Below, piece by piece: positions 1-8,945 of a stretch of DNA of 58,978 bases. The notes beneath the pieces were generated by a model. The model searched no databases and had not been told where the DNA came from. It saw nothing but the letters and a program-made list of their open reading frames with translations. Source of the DNA: Bacteroidota bacterium (lineage in GTDB: Bacteria; Bacteroidota; Bacteroidia; Chitinophagales; Chitinophagaceae). A program made the translations under genes and the position numbers. The stretch is from positions 1 through 58,978 of the forward strand of contig JAFEAJ010000038.1 of the NCBI GenBank assembly GCA_018266455.1, in the 5' to 3' direction. The number at the start of each line of letters is the position of its first letter. The first letter of the stretch is position 1.

Positions 1-1
1 T

Positions 2-430
2 GCAGAATATGAAATGAAAGGAGTGCCAGTTCGCATTGCGCTTGGCCTGCGCGACCTTGAAAACAACAGTGCCGAAGTAGCCAGGAGAGACACCAAGGAA
101 AAAACGAACATGGGCATGGACGGGCTGGCAGAAAAAATTGTAAAATTGCTCGACGACATCCAACAAAGCATTTACAACAAAGCGCTTTCCTACCGGAACA
201 GCCATATTAGCAAGGCCGATTCATGGGATGAGTTCGAACAGCTGCTCGACGAAAAAGGAGGATTCATTTCTGCCCACTGGGATGGCACCTCAGCAACCGA
301 AGAAAAAATCAAAGAGAAGACAAAGGCCACCATCCGATGTATCCCACTGAACAACCCTGCTGAAGCAGGCAATTGCATCCTGACCGGCAAGCCCAGCTCT
401 CAAAGAGTTTTGTTTGCACGTGCATATTGA
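2..430 (+). CDS. proS: Prolyl-tRNA synthetase, C-terminal part (partial)
   Basis: This is the 3' end of a gene that starts before the window; the reading frame is open from base 2. The first residues ([20 protein letters not shown]) match the end of the class II anticodon-binding domain. What follows is the extra C-terminal domain of the archaeal/eukaryote-like (type 3) ProRS, which ends in a C-terminal tyrosine, here FARAY. Two cysteines in this tail (IRCIPL and [10 protein letters not shown]) fall where the family has a partly conserved zinc site. The enzyme charges tRNA-Pro with proline in the cytoplasm. The family assignment is firm. The active-site half is not visible. Confidence 0.88.
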   Translation, partial: AEYEMKGVPVRIALGLRDLENNSAEVARRDTKEKTNMGMDGLAEKIVKLLDDIQQSIYNKALSYRNSHISKADSWDEFEQLLDEKGGFISAHWDGTSATEEKIKEKTKATIRCIPLNNPAEAGNCILTGKPSSQRVLFARAY

Positions 431-518
431 GGCTTTATTTCATGCTATCGCACAGCTAAAAAAATACTTCATGGTCTCAAAAAATTTTGTTAGGTTGCGA
501 TAACTAAACTAATTGCTT

Positions 519-944
519 ATGGAAGAAAATGCTAACGATTCATTAGCCAGCCTCAATGTAGATTATGACGCTGGCAATATTTTAAAAGAAACTGCCCGCT
601 GGACAAGGTTCCTTTCGATTGTTGGGTTTGTTGCTGTTGCTATAATGTTGCTGGCCCTGATTTTTGCAAGCAGCATTATTACCAGGCTTTTTGTGGGCAT
701 GGTACCAGGGTTCGGAGCAGTTGCAGGCATACTGGTTTTTATTGCTATAGCGATGCTGGCCGTTATAGGCTTTATGGTTTATTTGCTTTACCGCTTTTCC
801 GCCCTGGTAAGAAAGGGGATCGAAACCCAAAGCCAGGAAATGTTCAACAGCGGCCTAGGGGCTTTGAGAATTTATTTTGTCATCGCTGGTGTTTTTGCCA
901 TACTGTCCTTGTTGGGCAATCTCTCCAGTTTGTTCAGGGTTTAA
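519..944 (+). CDS. DUF5362-like three-TM membrane protein, copy 1
   Basis: A 141-residue protein starting at ATG 519; a TTG two codons upstream is a weaker choice. It has a polar N-terminal stretch of about 25 residues and hydrophobic segments at roughly 32-52, 64-90 and 113-133. A basic loop (YRFSALVRKGIETQ) precedes the last segment. This layout and the SGLGALRIYF motif before the last helix resemble the Bacteroidetes DUF5362 family, whose function is unknown. The family name is from memory and has not been searched. The gene is followed 10 bases later by a paralog and then by a degraded third copy, so it belongs to a tandem duplication. An inner-membrane location is inferred from the helices. 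Confidence 0.75.
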   Translation: MEENANDSLASLNVDYDAGNILKETARWTRFLSIVGFVAVAIMLLALIFASSIITRLFVGMVPGFGAVAGILVFIAIAMLAVIGFMVYLLYRFSALVRKGIETQSQEMFNSGLGALRIYFVIAGVFAILSLLGNLSSLFRV

Positions 945-954
945 ATTTTTTTTT

Positions 955-1410
955 ATGGAAAATCAAAATCAGCTCGATAATATTTTTAAAATCAGCTTTG
1001 ATGATAATGCCCGCGAACAATTGCGGTCAATCTCCTTATGGGCGAAAATATCTGCCATTTGCGCTTTTATTGGTTATGGCATTGCATTGATCGTTGCCTT
1101 TTTGGGTAAAACAAAAGCAGGTTTTGTTACAGGCAATGATGCCGATGTAGTGGGTTCAATGGCCAGGGGCAGTATAGTTGCCAGTGCTTTGGTTACTGCC
1201 ATTATTGGCACGGCTATTAATTATTTCCTGTACAAGTTTGCGGTTGATGCGAAGCAAGGCTTATCAGGCATCGACCAGGTAAAATTAAATACAGGATTAA
1301 GCAGCCTTAAGACTTATTTTAAAATACTTGGCATCATCCTTTTGATTTGCCTTATTATTGTTGCGCTGGTGATCCTTTTTGCCATGTTCGCTTCGTTGGG
1401 CAGGCCCTAA
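955..1410 (+). CDS. DUF5362-like three-TM membrane protein, copy 2
   Basis: A 151-residue paralog of the preceding gene with the ATG at 955, 10 bases after the upstream stop, so the two are almost certainly cotranscribed. The hydrophobic segments lie at about 35-53, 70-95 and 120-145. The region before the last helix (NTGLSSLKTYFKILGIILL) lines up with SGLGALRIYFVIAG of copy 1, and LYKFAVDAKQGL lines up with LYRFSALVRKGI. Its function is unknown. A start further upstream would run through the end of copy 1 and has no support. Confidence 0.75.
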   Translation: MENQNQLDNIFKISFDDNAREQLRSISLWAKISAICAFIGYGIALIVAFLGKTKAGFVTGNDADVVGSMARGSIVASALVTAIIGTAINYFLYKFAVDAKQGLSGIDQVKLNTGLSSLKTYFKILGIILLICLIIVALVILFAMFASLGRP

Positions 1411-1448
1411 CCAATATTGGTCATTAGAAACCCCCTAAATGTTTTATC

Positions 1449-1752
1449 ATGGAGACCAATAATGCTTCGGGAGGTTTATTTGAATTGCAAATTGACGCTG
1501 AACCTTCAGCTTATCTTTCACAAACGATCAATAGCTGCCGCTATTTATTTTTTTCCCTGTCTTTATTTGTTCAGGTTCTCAACAAAACGGCAAACAGCCC
1601 TGGCCAATAATGAACAGGCCATTCTCAGCAAATCGTTCGGCGCCCTGAAATCTTTTTATAAATTTATTGGGATACTCACCATCGTTGGCCTTTCTCTCTT
1701 TGCCTTCGAAATCATATTCGTTATTTTGGTGGCAGCATTTTTTGCAAGGTGA
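1449..1752 (+). pseudogene. Degraded third copy of the DUF5362-like gene
   Basis: From ATG 1449 one frame reads METNNASGGLFELQIDAEPS and on to SYLSQTINS-like sequence, resembling the N-terminus and first helix of copy 2, then stops after about 53 codons. From about 1560 a different frame reads LFRFSTKRQTALANNEQ and then SFGALKSFYKFIGIL to the stop at 1752, matching the last third of copies 1 and 2. Only about 101 codons separate ATG and stop, against 141-151 in the intact copies. The central hydrophobic segments are therefore missing and the two remaining pieces are in different frames. The simplest reading is an internal deletion that left a frameshift. Confidence 0.7.
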
Positions 1753-2517
1753 TTATGCGATGGTATAATAGTTATAATCCTTCAAAAGTGTTTCTAAAAA
1801 ATCGAGCGAATCCAGGTCGCTATGTATGCCCAGCTTCGATTTGATGCGCTCTGCAATGCGCATGGAAAGATCAAAGTTCCTGCTTTTTTTTACTGACCCG
1901 ATAATGCTTTTCAATGTGTTCACATCTTTATCGCTCAACAGCATCACCTGTGGGAACATTGGCTGGTAGCTGCTTTCCAGCTCTGTAAAAACCGTATCCT
2001 GCCATGAGGTGCGGTTCTTTTTATCTATAATAATAGTGCCGGCTACCAGATCGCCCACGCGTTGGGAATGTTCCGTGATGATCACACAGCCAATACCTGA
2101 AAAAAGAAATGCCATGCACCACCAGGGCAATTGCCCGGTAACAACAGCAGCAAAAACGATAACAGGGAAATCAATAGAGCGGAACATCCACCTGATGAGG
2201 TATTGGCTGATGGAGGGCTGGCCGCCGTCAAGCGCTATCACCTGGATATTCATGGCTTTTTTTCCTATACTTTGCCCGTTCATTGCCACTTCGGAAACAA
2301 GATGGTAAAATAGCACAGGTACCTGGGCAATGACCGCAATGATGGTTGGCACAAGAGAAGGCCCGCTATACAGTAAACCAAGCAGTTTTTGAACAATCCA
2401 CATATAAGCAAACATTACGACAAGGTCAATTGCCCAGGCAAAAAGGCGCTTGTGAAAGGGCGTGATGGGAAAATCAATTTCAATATTGAACCCTGTATCT
2501 AATTTTACGAGAGACAT
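1753..2517 (-). CDS. RDD family membrane protein
   Basis: A 254-residue protein. The N-terminal motif HKRLFAWAIDLVVMFAYMW carries the Arg and Asp that name the RDD family. Further hydrophobic segments follow at about 60-75 and 110-145, with a second conserved block at QYLIRWMFRSIDFP and RVGDLVAGTIIID. The last 80 residues are soluble. RDD proteins are multi-spanning inner-membrane proteins, mostly of unknown role; some take part in ion transport. Here it diverges from a SpoIIM-DUF4129-DUF4350-MoxR-DUF58 block. An RDD and SpoIIM pair beside MoxR/DUF58 genes recurs in Bacteroidetes, which suggests a shared membrane function. Confidence 0.85.
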   Translation of the reverse strand: MSLVKLDTGFNIEIDFPITPFHKRLFAWAIDLVVMFAYMWIVQKLLGLLYSGPSLVPTIIAVIAQVPVLFYHLVSEVAMNGQSIGKKAMNIQVIALDGGQPSISQYLIRWMFRSIDFPVIVFAAVVTGQLPWWCMAFLFSGIGCVIITEHSQRVGDLVAGTIIIDKKNRTSWQDTVFTELESSYQPMFPQVMLLSDKDVNTLKSIIGSVKKSRNFDLSMRIAERIKSKLGIHSDLDSLDFLETLLKDYNYYTIA

Positions 2518-2665
2518 AACAATCTTTTAGCGTTTGTTCATTTTAATGCCACAAAATAAAAGAAAACAGGTATTAAATTCCTAACTCTTAATTCAGTATT
2601 TTTATCAGTAATATTATTTTTTTTGTTTTTTAAAAATCAGCCTGCCAAAGCCACAATAAAAAAAC

Positions 2666-3625
2666 ATGCGCGAAGGACTATTTATCAGGAAGAACCTCGA
2701 GAAATGGAAGAAGTATCAATATGATGGGGCTACTGATCCGGACGAATTAGCCGGCGAGTTCACTGAGCTTGTGGATGACCTGGGCTATGCCAAAACTTTT
2801 TACCCGCACAGCAGGGTAACGCAATATTTGAATGGGCTTGCTTCCAGGTTTTACCTGGGCATTTATAAGAATAAAAAAGAAGAATCGTCCCGCATCCTCC
2901 GCTTCTGGAAAACCGAACTTCCGATTGTTGTGAGAAAATATCATCGCGAAATTTTATATTCATTTCTCATATTTGTGGCCTTCGCAATGATTGCCGCATT
3001 TTCTGCCGCGCATGATGAAAGTTTTGTGAGGGGCGTACTGGGCGACAGGTACGTAGAAATGACTGAGGAAAACATTGCAAAAGGCGATCCTTTCGGAGTA
3101 TATAAGAGCGACAACCAGGTGGCGATGTTCCTGTCCATAGCCTTGAACAATGTGAGAGTCTCTTTTTTGATTTTTGTTGCAGGTTTTATCGTTTCCATCG
3201 GCACCCTGTGGCTACTCTTCACGAATGGGGTGATGCTTGGCGCTTTTCAGTATTATTTTTTCTCCAAAGGCCTGGGCTGGAAATCGGTGCTCGTGATATG
3301 GGTACATGGAACGCTTGAGATATCTTCAATTATCATTGCCGGTGCCGCCGGATTGGTGCTGGGCAACAGCATTCTTTTTCCAGGCACTCACAACCGGCTT
3401 TTGTCTTTAAAAAGGGGGGCAAAAGATGGGCTTAAAATGATGATTGGCCTTGTGCCCATTTTCGTGTGCGCCGCTTTTTTGGAGGGCTTTGTTACCCGGT
3501 ATTCAACGATGCCTGCCTGGCTCAGCATTTTCATTCTAATAACATCGCTTTCATTTATTACCTGGTATTTTGTAATATATCCCATTCGCTTACAAAAAAA
3601 ACTGAATGCAGCTTCCTTGTCATAA
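2666..3625 (+). CDS. SpoIIM-like (stage II sporulation protein M) membrane protein
   Basis: A 319-residue protein starting at ATG 2666. It has a soluble N-terminal domain of about 95 residues and then a hydrophobic half with segments near 100-118, 160-185, 190-210, 215-245 and 260-310. The motif NNVRVSFLIFVAGFIVSIGT and the later WVHGTLEISSIIIAGAAGL are typical of the SpoIIM/DUF95 family, in which the HGxxE stretch is conserved. The organism is not expected to sporulate. In non-sporulating bacteria these proteins sit beside MoxR and DUF58 genes with no settled function. It starts the plus-strand operon that runs to 8068. Confidence 0.85.
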   Translation: MREGLFIRKNLEKWKKYQYDGATDPDELAGEFTELVDDLGYAKTFYPHSRVTQYLNGLASRFYLGIYKNKKEESSRILRFWKTELPIVVRKYHREILYSFLIFVAFAMIAAFSAAHDESFVRGVLGDRYVEMTEENIAKGDPFGVYKSDNQVAMFLSIALNNVRVSFLIFVAGFIVSIGTLWLLFTNGVMLGAFQYYFFSKGLGWKSVLVIWVHGTLEISSIIIAGAAGLVLGNSILFPGTHNRLLSLKRGAKDGLKMMIGLVPIFVCAAFLEGFVTRYSTMPAWLSIFILITSLSFITWYFVIYPIRLQKKLNAASLS

Positions 3626-3651
3626 ACCCAAAACCATTGAACCGCCTTTCT

Positions 3652-4461
3652 ATGCACATGCTATTCCATAATACAAAAACAAAACCCTTCAAACCATTTG
3701 CATTATCGCTGCTGCTTACTGCCCTGTTATTAAATAATGCCTTTGCACAAACCGGCACATTGCCCGATTCAGCAAGCACTGGCGGCAGCGAGCCAGAACA
3801 AGTTCAGGATAGCGTTGTTGCCGGCACTTCCGCTATGAATACCATTGAGCCGCTTAACAAATTTTCACTTCGCATGGTTCCTGATTCAGTAGCAAACAAA
3901 CTAAAAAACAGCAGGGAATTTGAATATGCGAACGACCCCGGCTACCTGAAAAAGAAGCCGGTAAAATATGATAAGGGGTTTTGGGATTATTTCCTGGGGC
4001 TTGTTACGAGCAAAGGAGCACGCCTTTTTGCTTATATCCTGATTTTCGCTATTTTGATATTTGCTTTTTACAGGATTGTTGTAGACAATAAACTATACCT
4101 TTTTTATTCTGAGCCAAAAAAATTAAATGTAGCAGGAGCCGATGAGCACCATTTAAGCAAAGAAGACATTGATGAAAAAATTCTTGAATCGTTACAGGCC
4201 AAAAATTATCGCCTTGCCATCAGGTACATGCACCTGAAAACATTAAAGCTGCTTGACGAAAGCAAGCTTATCCGATTTCATGCGCAATCCACAAATCATG
4301 AATATGCTTTTCAACTGGGCGATACAAGATTCGGGAAAGATTTCCGGCACCTCTCTAATATTTACGAATGTGCGTGGTACGGGGGTTTTGACATCAGCGA
4401 GCCACAAGCGATTGCTATACGGCAAAACTTTGAGCAATTTTATTCTTTGTTAAAAAAATGA
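3652..4461 (+). CDS. DUF4129 domain-containing membrane protein
   Basis: The ATG at 3652 (another at 3658) is 26 bases after the upstream stop and gives a signal peptide that ends near NNAFAQTG, so longer upstream readings are rejected. The 269-residue product has an exported N-terminal half, one transmembrane helix at about 125-142 (LFAYILIFAILIFAFYRIV), and a cytoplasmic C-terminal DUF4129 region. That region contains the helical stretch NYRLAIRYMHLKTLKLLDES and the family-like STNHEYAFQLG. DUF4129 proteins often resemble the C-terminal part of transglutaminase-like membrane proteins. The stop overlaps the next start in ATGA, so translation is probably coupled. Confidence 0.8.
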   Translation: MHMLFHNTKTKPFKPFALSLLLTALLLNNAFAQTGTLPDSASTGGSEPEQVQDSVVAGTSAMNTIEPLNKFSLRMVPDSVANKLKNSREFEYANDPGYLKKKPVKYDKGFWDYFLGLVTSKGARLFAYILIFAILIFAFYRIVVDNKLYLFYSEPKKLNVAGADEHHLSKEDIDEKILESLQAKNYRLAIRYMHLKTLKLLDESKLIRFHAQSTNHEYAFQLGDTRFGKDFRHLSNIYECAWYGGFDISEPQAIAIRQNFEQFYSLLKK

Positions 4462-5663
4462 GCAAATTAAGACCATATAACCTCCATTGGCTATTGTTTT
4501 TGCTGGTTTTAGTTGCTGGCTGCAATCTTGGCCATGAAAAAAAACTGAACAAAAGAGTTACTTTATGGAAGAACGACAAAATACCATACGGTACTTATTA
4601 TGCGTACCAGAACTTACATTACCTTTTTCCTGAAGCCGAAATGATCAACGCAGGCAATGACGCCTCTTCAAAATCATTGAGCAATTATTGGTGGAAAATA
4701 AATAGCAACAAGGGGAATGTGGCATTGATCGCAATAACACCAAGAGTTGACCCTACTGATGAAGAGATCAACACGGTCTTCAACCTGATTAATGAAGGAG
4801 ACCAGGTATTCATCTCTGCTTTCAGTTTCAGCAAAAAATTCCTCGATTCATTTAGTGTAAGAGACGGGCAATATGGGCTTTTCGGCTTTAATGACACCCT
4901 GGTTGCTTCTGTTTATCGCCCCGCAACCGGCGAAGAAGATACATTTGAATACCCGGGTTATGCTTATAATAACTACTTCAATACATTTGACACAAACTAC
5001 GTAAGGATATTGGGGAGGAACAAAAATGGTAAAGCAAACTTTATTAAAATAAATTATAAAAACGGCGGAAGCCTGTTGTTGCACCTGGAGCCATTTGCAT
5101 TTACTAACTTTTTCCTGCTGCACAAAAACAATAAAGAGTATTATGATGATTCATTTTCCTACCTGCCGGAAAACATAAAGGTCTTGGTTTGGGGAGATTT
5201 TTTCCGGAACAATGACAACGATTTTTCGCCACTTCAATTTCTGCTCAGCAATCCCTCGTTCCGTTGGGCTTTTTGGTTGCTGTTTTTGCTTTTCCTGATT
5301 ATTTACGTATTTGAATCTAAACGAAGGCAACAAATGATACCTGACATAGCTCCACTTCGTAACAGTTCGCTCGATTTTGTGAAGACAGTTGGCAGGCTTT
5401 ATTACCAACAGAGAAACAACCTGGACCTTGCACATAAAATGACCGCGCATTTCCTGAGCAATGTGCGAGCCAGATATAGTTTGCCGACATCCAATCTCGA
5501 TAAAAATTTTGTGGAGCAGCTCTCCTATAAGAGCGGGCTTAAGAAGGATTTGGCAGCAGACCTTGTTGAACTCATCAAAATGATACAACAAAAGCAATCT
5601 CTTTCTGACGAAGAACTGATTGGGTTCAATCAGAAGGTTGAAGAATTTTATAAACAAACATAA
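4458..5663 (+). CDS. DUF4350 domain-containing protein
   Basis: A 401-residue protein whose ATG overlaps the upstream TGA. The N-terminus (LLFLLVLVAGC) is a good lipoprotein signal, which would place Cys22 as the acylated residue. A second hydrophobic segment at about 270-290 (WAFWLLFLLFLIIYVFESKR) then anchors the chain in the inner membrane. The N-terminal 260 residues contain a GATase/ThuA-like DUF4350 fold. After the helix comes a cytoplasmic tail with a helical YYQQRNNLDLAHKMTAHFL region. Such proteins regularly lie between DUF4129 and MoxR genes. The specific role is unknown. Confidence 0.8.
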   Translation: MSKLRPYNLHWLLFLLVLVAGCNLGHEKKLNKRVTLWKNDKIPYGTYYAYQNLHYLFPEAEMINAGNDASSKSLSNYWWKINSNKGNVALIAITPRVDPTDEEINTVFNLINEGDQVFISAFSFSKKFLDSFSVRDGQYGLFGFNDTLVASVYRPATGEEDTFEYPGYAYNNYFNTFDTNYVRILGRNKNGKANFIKINYKNGGSLLLHLEPFAFTNFFLLHKNNKEYYDDSFSYLPENIKVLVWGDFFRNNDNDFSPLQFLLSNPSFRWAFWLLFLLFLIIYVFESKRRQQMIPDIAPLRNSSLDFVKTVGRLYYQQRNNLDLAHKMTAHFLSNVRARYSLPTSNLDKNFVEQLSYKSGLKKDLAADLVELIKMIQQKQSLSDEELIGFNQKVEEFYKQT

Positions 5664-5664
5664 C

Positions 5665-6642
5665 ATGGAAGAAAATTTATTCGGGCAAAGAACGGATTTG
5701 GCACAATTGCAACAAAGCGTTGCGCAGCTCAAGAGCGAGATAGGCAAAGTGATAGTAGGCCAGGAACAAATGATAGAGTTGCTGTTGGCAGGGATCCTTG
5801 CTGATGGCCACATTTTGATAGAAGGGGTTCCTGGGGTGGCCAAAACGCTTACCGCGAAATTGCTCAGCAAAACCATTTCAATTGGTTTTTCGCGCATACA
5901 ATTTACTCCCGACCTGATGCCAAGCGATGTGATTGGCACATCCATTTTCAACCCCGGACAAAACAATTTCCAGTTCAAGCATGGGCCTGTTTTCAGCAAT
6001 ATTGTACTGATTGATGAAATTAACAGGGCACCGGCAAAAACGCAGGCCGCATTGTTCGAAGTAATGGAAGAAAGACAAATAACTATAGACGGGCAGACCT
6101 TCCCGTTGCAATCGCCTTTTATGGTAGTGGCTACACAAAACCCGATTGAGCAGGAAGGCACTTATCATTTGCCTGAGGCCCAGCTTGACCGCTTTCTGTT
6201 CAAGATCAATGTGAATTATCCGACGATTGAAGAAGAATTCAGGATCGTAAGCCATCACCACAACATGAGCCTGCAGAATATGATCAGGGAAGTGCAACCA
6301 GTGCTCAATGCCGATCTGATCAGTTCGCTCCGCTTGCAGGTGAGGGGGCTACATGTAGAAGAAAAGCTTATTCATTTCATTACATCAATAGTAGCCACTA
6401 CGCGCAATCATAAATCAATTTACCTGGGAGCTTCACCACGGGCTTCTATTGGTATTTTAAATGCATCGAAGGCTATTGCGGCTATGCATAGCCGTGATTT
6501 TGTAATTCCAGACGATATTGTGAACGTTGTGCTTCCAGTGCTCCGGCACAGGATTGAACTAACACCCGAAAAAGAAATGGATGGGGCAACAGCCGATCAG
6601 GTCATTAATGAAATTGTTCAATCAATCGAAATACCAAGATAG
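5665..6642 (+). CDS. MoxR family AAA+ ATPase
   Basis: A 325-residue AAA+ ATPase. The ATG at 5665 follows the upstream stop by one base. Walker A is GVPGVAKT and Walker B is IVLIDEINRAPAKTQ. The sensor-1 region VVATQNPIEQEGTYHLPEAQ is diagnostic of the MoxR clade. The C-terminal lid domain holds GASPRASIGILNASKA. MoxR ATPases act as chaperones or remodelling factors for vWA-domain partners, and the partner here is presumably the DUF58 protein encoded next. The ATPase is cytoplasmic, and the upstream membrane genes could provide its targets. Confidence 0.93.
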   Translation: MEENLFGQRTDLAQLQQSVAQLKSEIGKVIVGQEQMIELLLAGILADGHILIEGVPGVAKTLTAKLLSKTISIGFSRIQFTPDLMPSDVIGTSIFNPGQNNFQFKHGPVFSNIVLIDEINRAPAKTQAALFEVMEERQITIDGQTFPLQSPFMVVATQNPIEQEGTYHLPEAQLDRFLFKINVNYPTIEEEFRIVSHHHNMSLQNMIREVQPVLNADLISSLRLQVRGLHVEEKLIHFITSIVATTRNHKSIYLGASPRASIGILNASKAIAAMHSRDFVIPDDIVNVVLPVLRHRIELTPEKEMDGATADQVINEIVQSIEIPR

Positions 6643-6730
6643 GCAGAAGCCCGGGCAAGGGCTTACATAGCTCCCTGCAAGCAAATTGCCAGTACCGGCA
6701 CCAGGCCAATAGCGCATAAATCCGAACAGC

Positions 6731-8068
6731 ATGCTAAAGCGATTTTATAAGTCCCTTTTTTTCAGCTACAGGTTCTATTTGTTTTTCGTGGCAATCATTG
6801 TTTTGTTCATCCTGTCCTACGGTTTGCCTTTTTTATTCAATGTTTCTATACTCGCACTATTTACATTTCTCGTCTTTGCTTTGCTTGACTACATCATTCT
6901 TTTTTTTAGGGAACAACCGGTTAAGGCAGAACGCTTGTTGCCAGACCGGTTTAGCAATGGCGATCACAATAATATTAACATCCTGATCAGGAACAATTGT
7001 TCTTTCACCACAAGTATTTCAATTGTTGATGAAGTGCCGGCACAATTCCAGATGCGCAATTTTTTATTAAGCACTACATTAAAGACTGGTGAAGAACGAG
7101 CCCTGGCCTATCAGTTGCGGCCAACGGAAAGAGGCGAATACCTTTTTTGCAACATCAATATTTTCATCAAAAGCCCTATTAACTTAGTAGTAAGAAGAAA
7201 AATAATCAATGCAAAGGCAACGGTCAAGGTAATGCCCTCCTTTTTTTTATTAAAGAAATATGAATTGCTTGCACATTCCAGGAACCTGATGGAAGCAGGG
7301 AGCAAAAAAATGCGAAAGATAGGCCACAGCCTTGAGTTTGAGCAAATCAAAGAGTATGTGTTAGGAGATGATATACGCAGTATAAACTGGAAGGCTACTG
7401 CGCGCAAAGCGCAGTTGATGGTAAACAATTATACTGACGAAAGAAGCCAACTGGTATATTGCATCATTGATAAAAGCAGGTCAATGAAAATGCCTTTTGA
7501 TGGCCTAACCTTATTGGACTATTCAATAAATGCCGCTTTGATTTTGTTAAGTGTTGCGCTGATCAAGCAAGATAAAGCCGGGCTTATTACATTTTCAAAT
7601 CAGGTTGGCGGTTTCTTGCCGGCAGGAAGAAAAGCCAAACAAATGACTGGCATTCTTGAAATGCTGTACAATGAACAGACGAAATTCCCGGATGCAGATT
7701 ATGAAAAACTGTTTGCGCTGTTGCGCATGCGCATTACACAAAGGAGCCTGGTCGTTTTATTTACCAATTTCGAGTCGATGAGCGCTTTGCAGCGGCAATT
7801 GCCTTACATCAAAGCCATTGCAAAAAGCCACTTGCTATTGGTTGTTTTTTTTGAAAATACCGGCCTGAAAGAATTGACCGCTTCCCAGGCTAAAGATGTC
7901 GAAGGCATATACATGAAAACGATTGCTGAAAAATTTGAGCACGAAAAAAGACTGATCGTAAAAGAGCTTCAGAAACATGGCGTGGCAACTGTGCTCACCG
8001 CCCCACAAAACCTTACAGTGAATGTGGTAAATAAATACCTGGAGATAAAAGCAAGACAGGCAATTTAA
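6731..8068 (+). CDS. DUF58 domain-containing protein (vWA-like MoxR partner)
   Basis: A 445-residue protein starting at ATG 6731, 88 bases after the moxR stop. Two hydrophobic segments at about 10-32 and 36-58 anchor it. The DUF58 signature GDDIRSINWKATARKAQLMV is near residue 215. It is followed by a vWA-like fold with a MIDAS-type DKSRSMKMP motif, a degenerate form of DxSxS. DUF58 proteins are the usual partners of MoxR ATPases. It ends the operon that begins with SpoIIM. The 88-base gap before it holds no clear terminator. Confidence 0.88.
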   Translation: MLKRFYKSLFFSYRFYLFFVAIIVLFILSYGLPFLFNVSILALFTFLVFALLDYIILFFREQPVKAERLLPDRFSNGDHNNINILIRNNCSFTTSISIVDEVPAQFQMRNFLLSTTLKTGEERALAYQLRPTERGEYLFCNINIFIKSPINLVVRRKIINAKATVKVMPSFFLLKKYELLAHSRNLMEAGSKKMRKIGHSLEFEQIKEYVLGDDIRSINWKATARKAQLMVNNYTDERSQLVYCIIDKSRSMKMPFDGLTLLDYSINAALILLSVALIKQDKAGLITFSNQVGGFLPAGRKAKQMTGILEMLYNEQTKFPDADYEKLFALLRMRITQRSLVVLFTNFESMSALQRQLPYIKAIAKSHLLLVVFFENTGLKELTASQAKDVEGIYMKTIAEKFEHEKRLIVKELQKHGVATVLTAPQNLTVNVVNKYLEIKARQAI

Positions 8069-8191
8069 TTTATTGTTTTCATTGGCGCCTACATGAGGCT
8101 TGAACATTTGTTCCAGGCTAAAAAAGTGTTTCATCTGCAACATTGCTGCTGTTTAATTTGCATCATGTAATTTACATCCACAGAACTATAA

Positions 8192-8893
8192 ATGGCAAAC
8201 CGCAAACGAATGAACCCTTTTGAACAAGGAGAAGTTTTACTGATCAACAAGCCGCTTTACTGGACTTCCTTTGATGTAATAAGAAAGATCCGAAGCCTTG
8301 TCAAAACAAAAAAAGTTGGGCATGCCGGCACGCTTGATCCACTTGCAACAGGCTTATTGATTGTTTGCACGGGAAAGTTCACTAAACGGATCAATGAATT
8401 TATGGCATCAGAAAAAGAATATACAGGCACATTTACACTAGGGGCAACAACTCCTACCTACGATCTGGAAAGCAAGCCTGAAAATTTTAAAGATTGTTCT
8501 GCCATCGGCAAGGAAGCAATCGACAATGCCATTAAGCAATTTAGTGGCGAAATTTTACAGGCCCCGCCAATCCATTCTGCAATTAAAAAAGACGGCAAAC
8601 GGGCTTATGAACTTGCCAGGCAGGGAAAAGAAATCAAACTGGAAGCACGGAAAATCAGCATTAAAGAATTTGAGATCACAGCCATTGAATTGCCTTTGCT
8701 TTCCTTCCGCACAGTATGTTCAACGGGAACCTATATACGTAGTTTGGCAAACGATTTCGGCAATGCGCTGGGATGCGGAGCTTACCTGAGCAGGTTGTGC
8801 CGCACTAGAATCGGTGAATTTTCCCTGCAACAAGCATTGACCATGGAAGAAGCCGAGCGATTTATTATGAGAAAATTAGAGCGGGGCGCTTAA
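8192..8893 (+). CDS. truB: tRNA pseudouridine(55) synthase TruB
   Basis: A 233-residue enzyme that makes pseudouridine at U55 in the T-loop of tRNAs. The catalytic motif [14 protein letters not shown] carries the active Asp at residue 49. The substrate-binding stretches [19 protein letters not shown] and [13 protein letters not shown] follow in the usual order. It is shorter than the E. coli enzyme and lacks a C-terminal PUA domain, as is normal in this phylum. The start at ATG 8192 gives the conserved lead-in [16 protein letters not shown]. Confidence 0.95.
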   Translation: MANRKRMNPFEQGEVLLINKPLYWTSFDVIRKIRSLVKTKKVGHAGTLDPLATGLLIVCTGKFTKRINEFMASEKEYTGTFTLGATTPTYDLESKPENFKDCSAIGKEAIDNAIKQFSGEILQAPPIHSAIKKDGKRAYELARQGKEIKLEARKISIKEFEITAIELPLLSFRTVCSTGTYIRSLANDFGNALGCGAYLSRLCRTRIGEFSLQQALTMEEAERFIMRKLERGA

Positions 8894-8945
8894 ATATCGG
8901 AAGAGTGGGATTTGCTGCATGAAAAATGCATTTGCAACTTTGACA

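Noticed and set aside
5151..6161. Long minus-strand open frame of 336 codons opposite the DUF4350 and MoxR genes
   Set aside because: It lies opposite two genes with clear families and has a composition typical of antisense shadow frames, rich in Ser, Cys and Leu with no domain.
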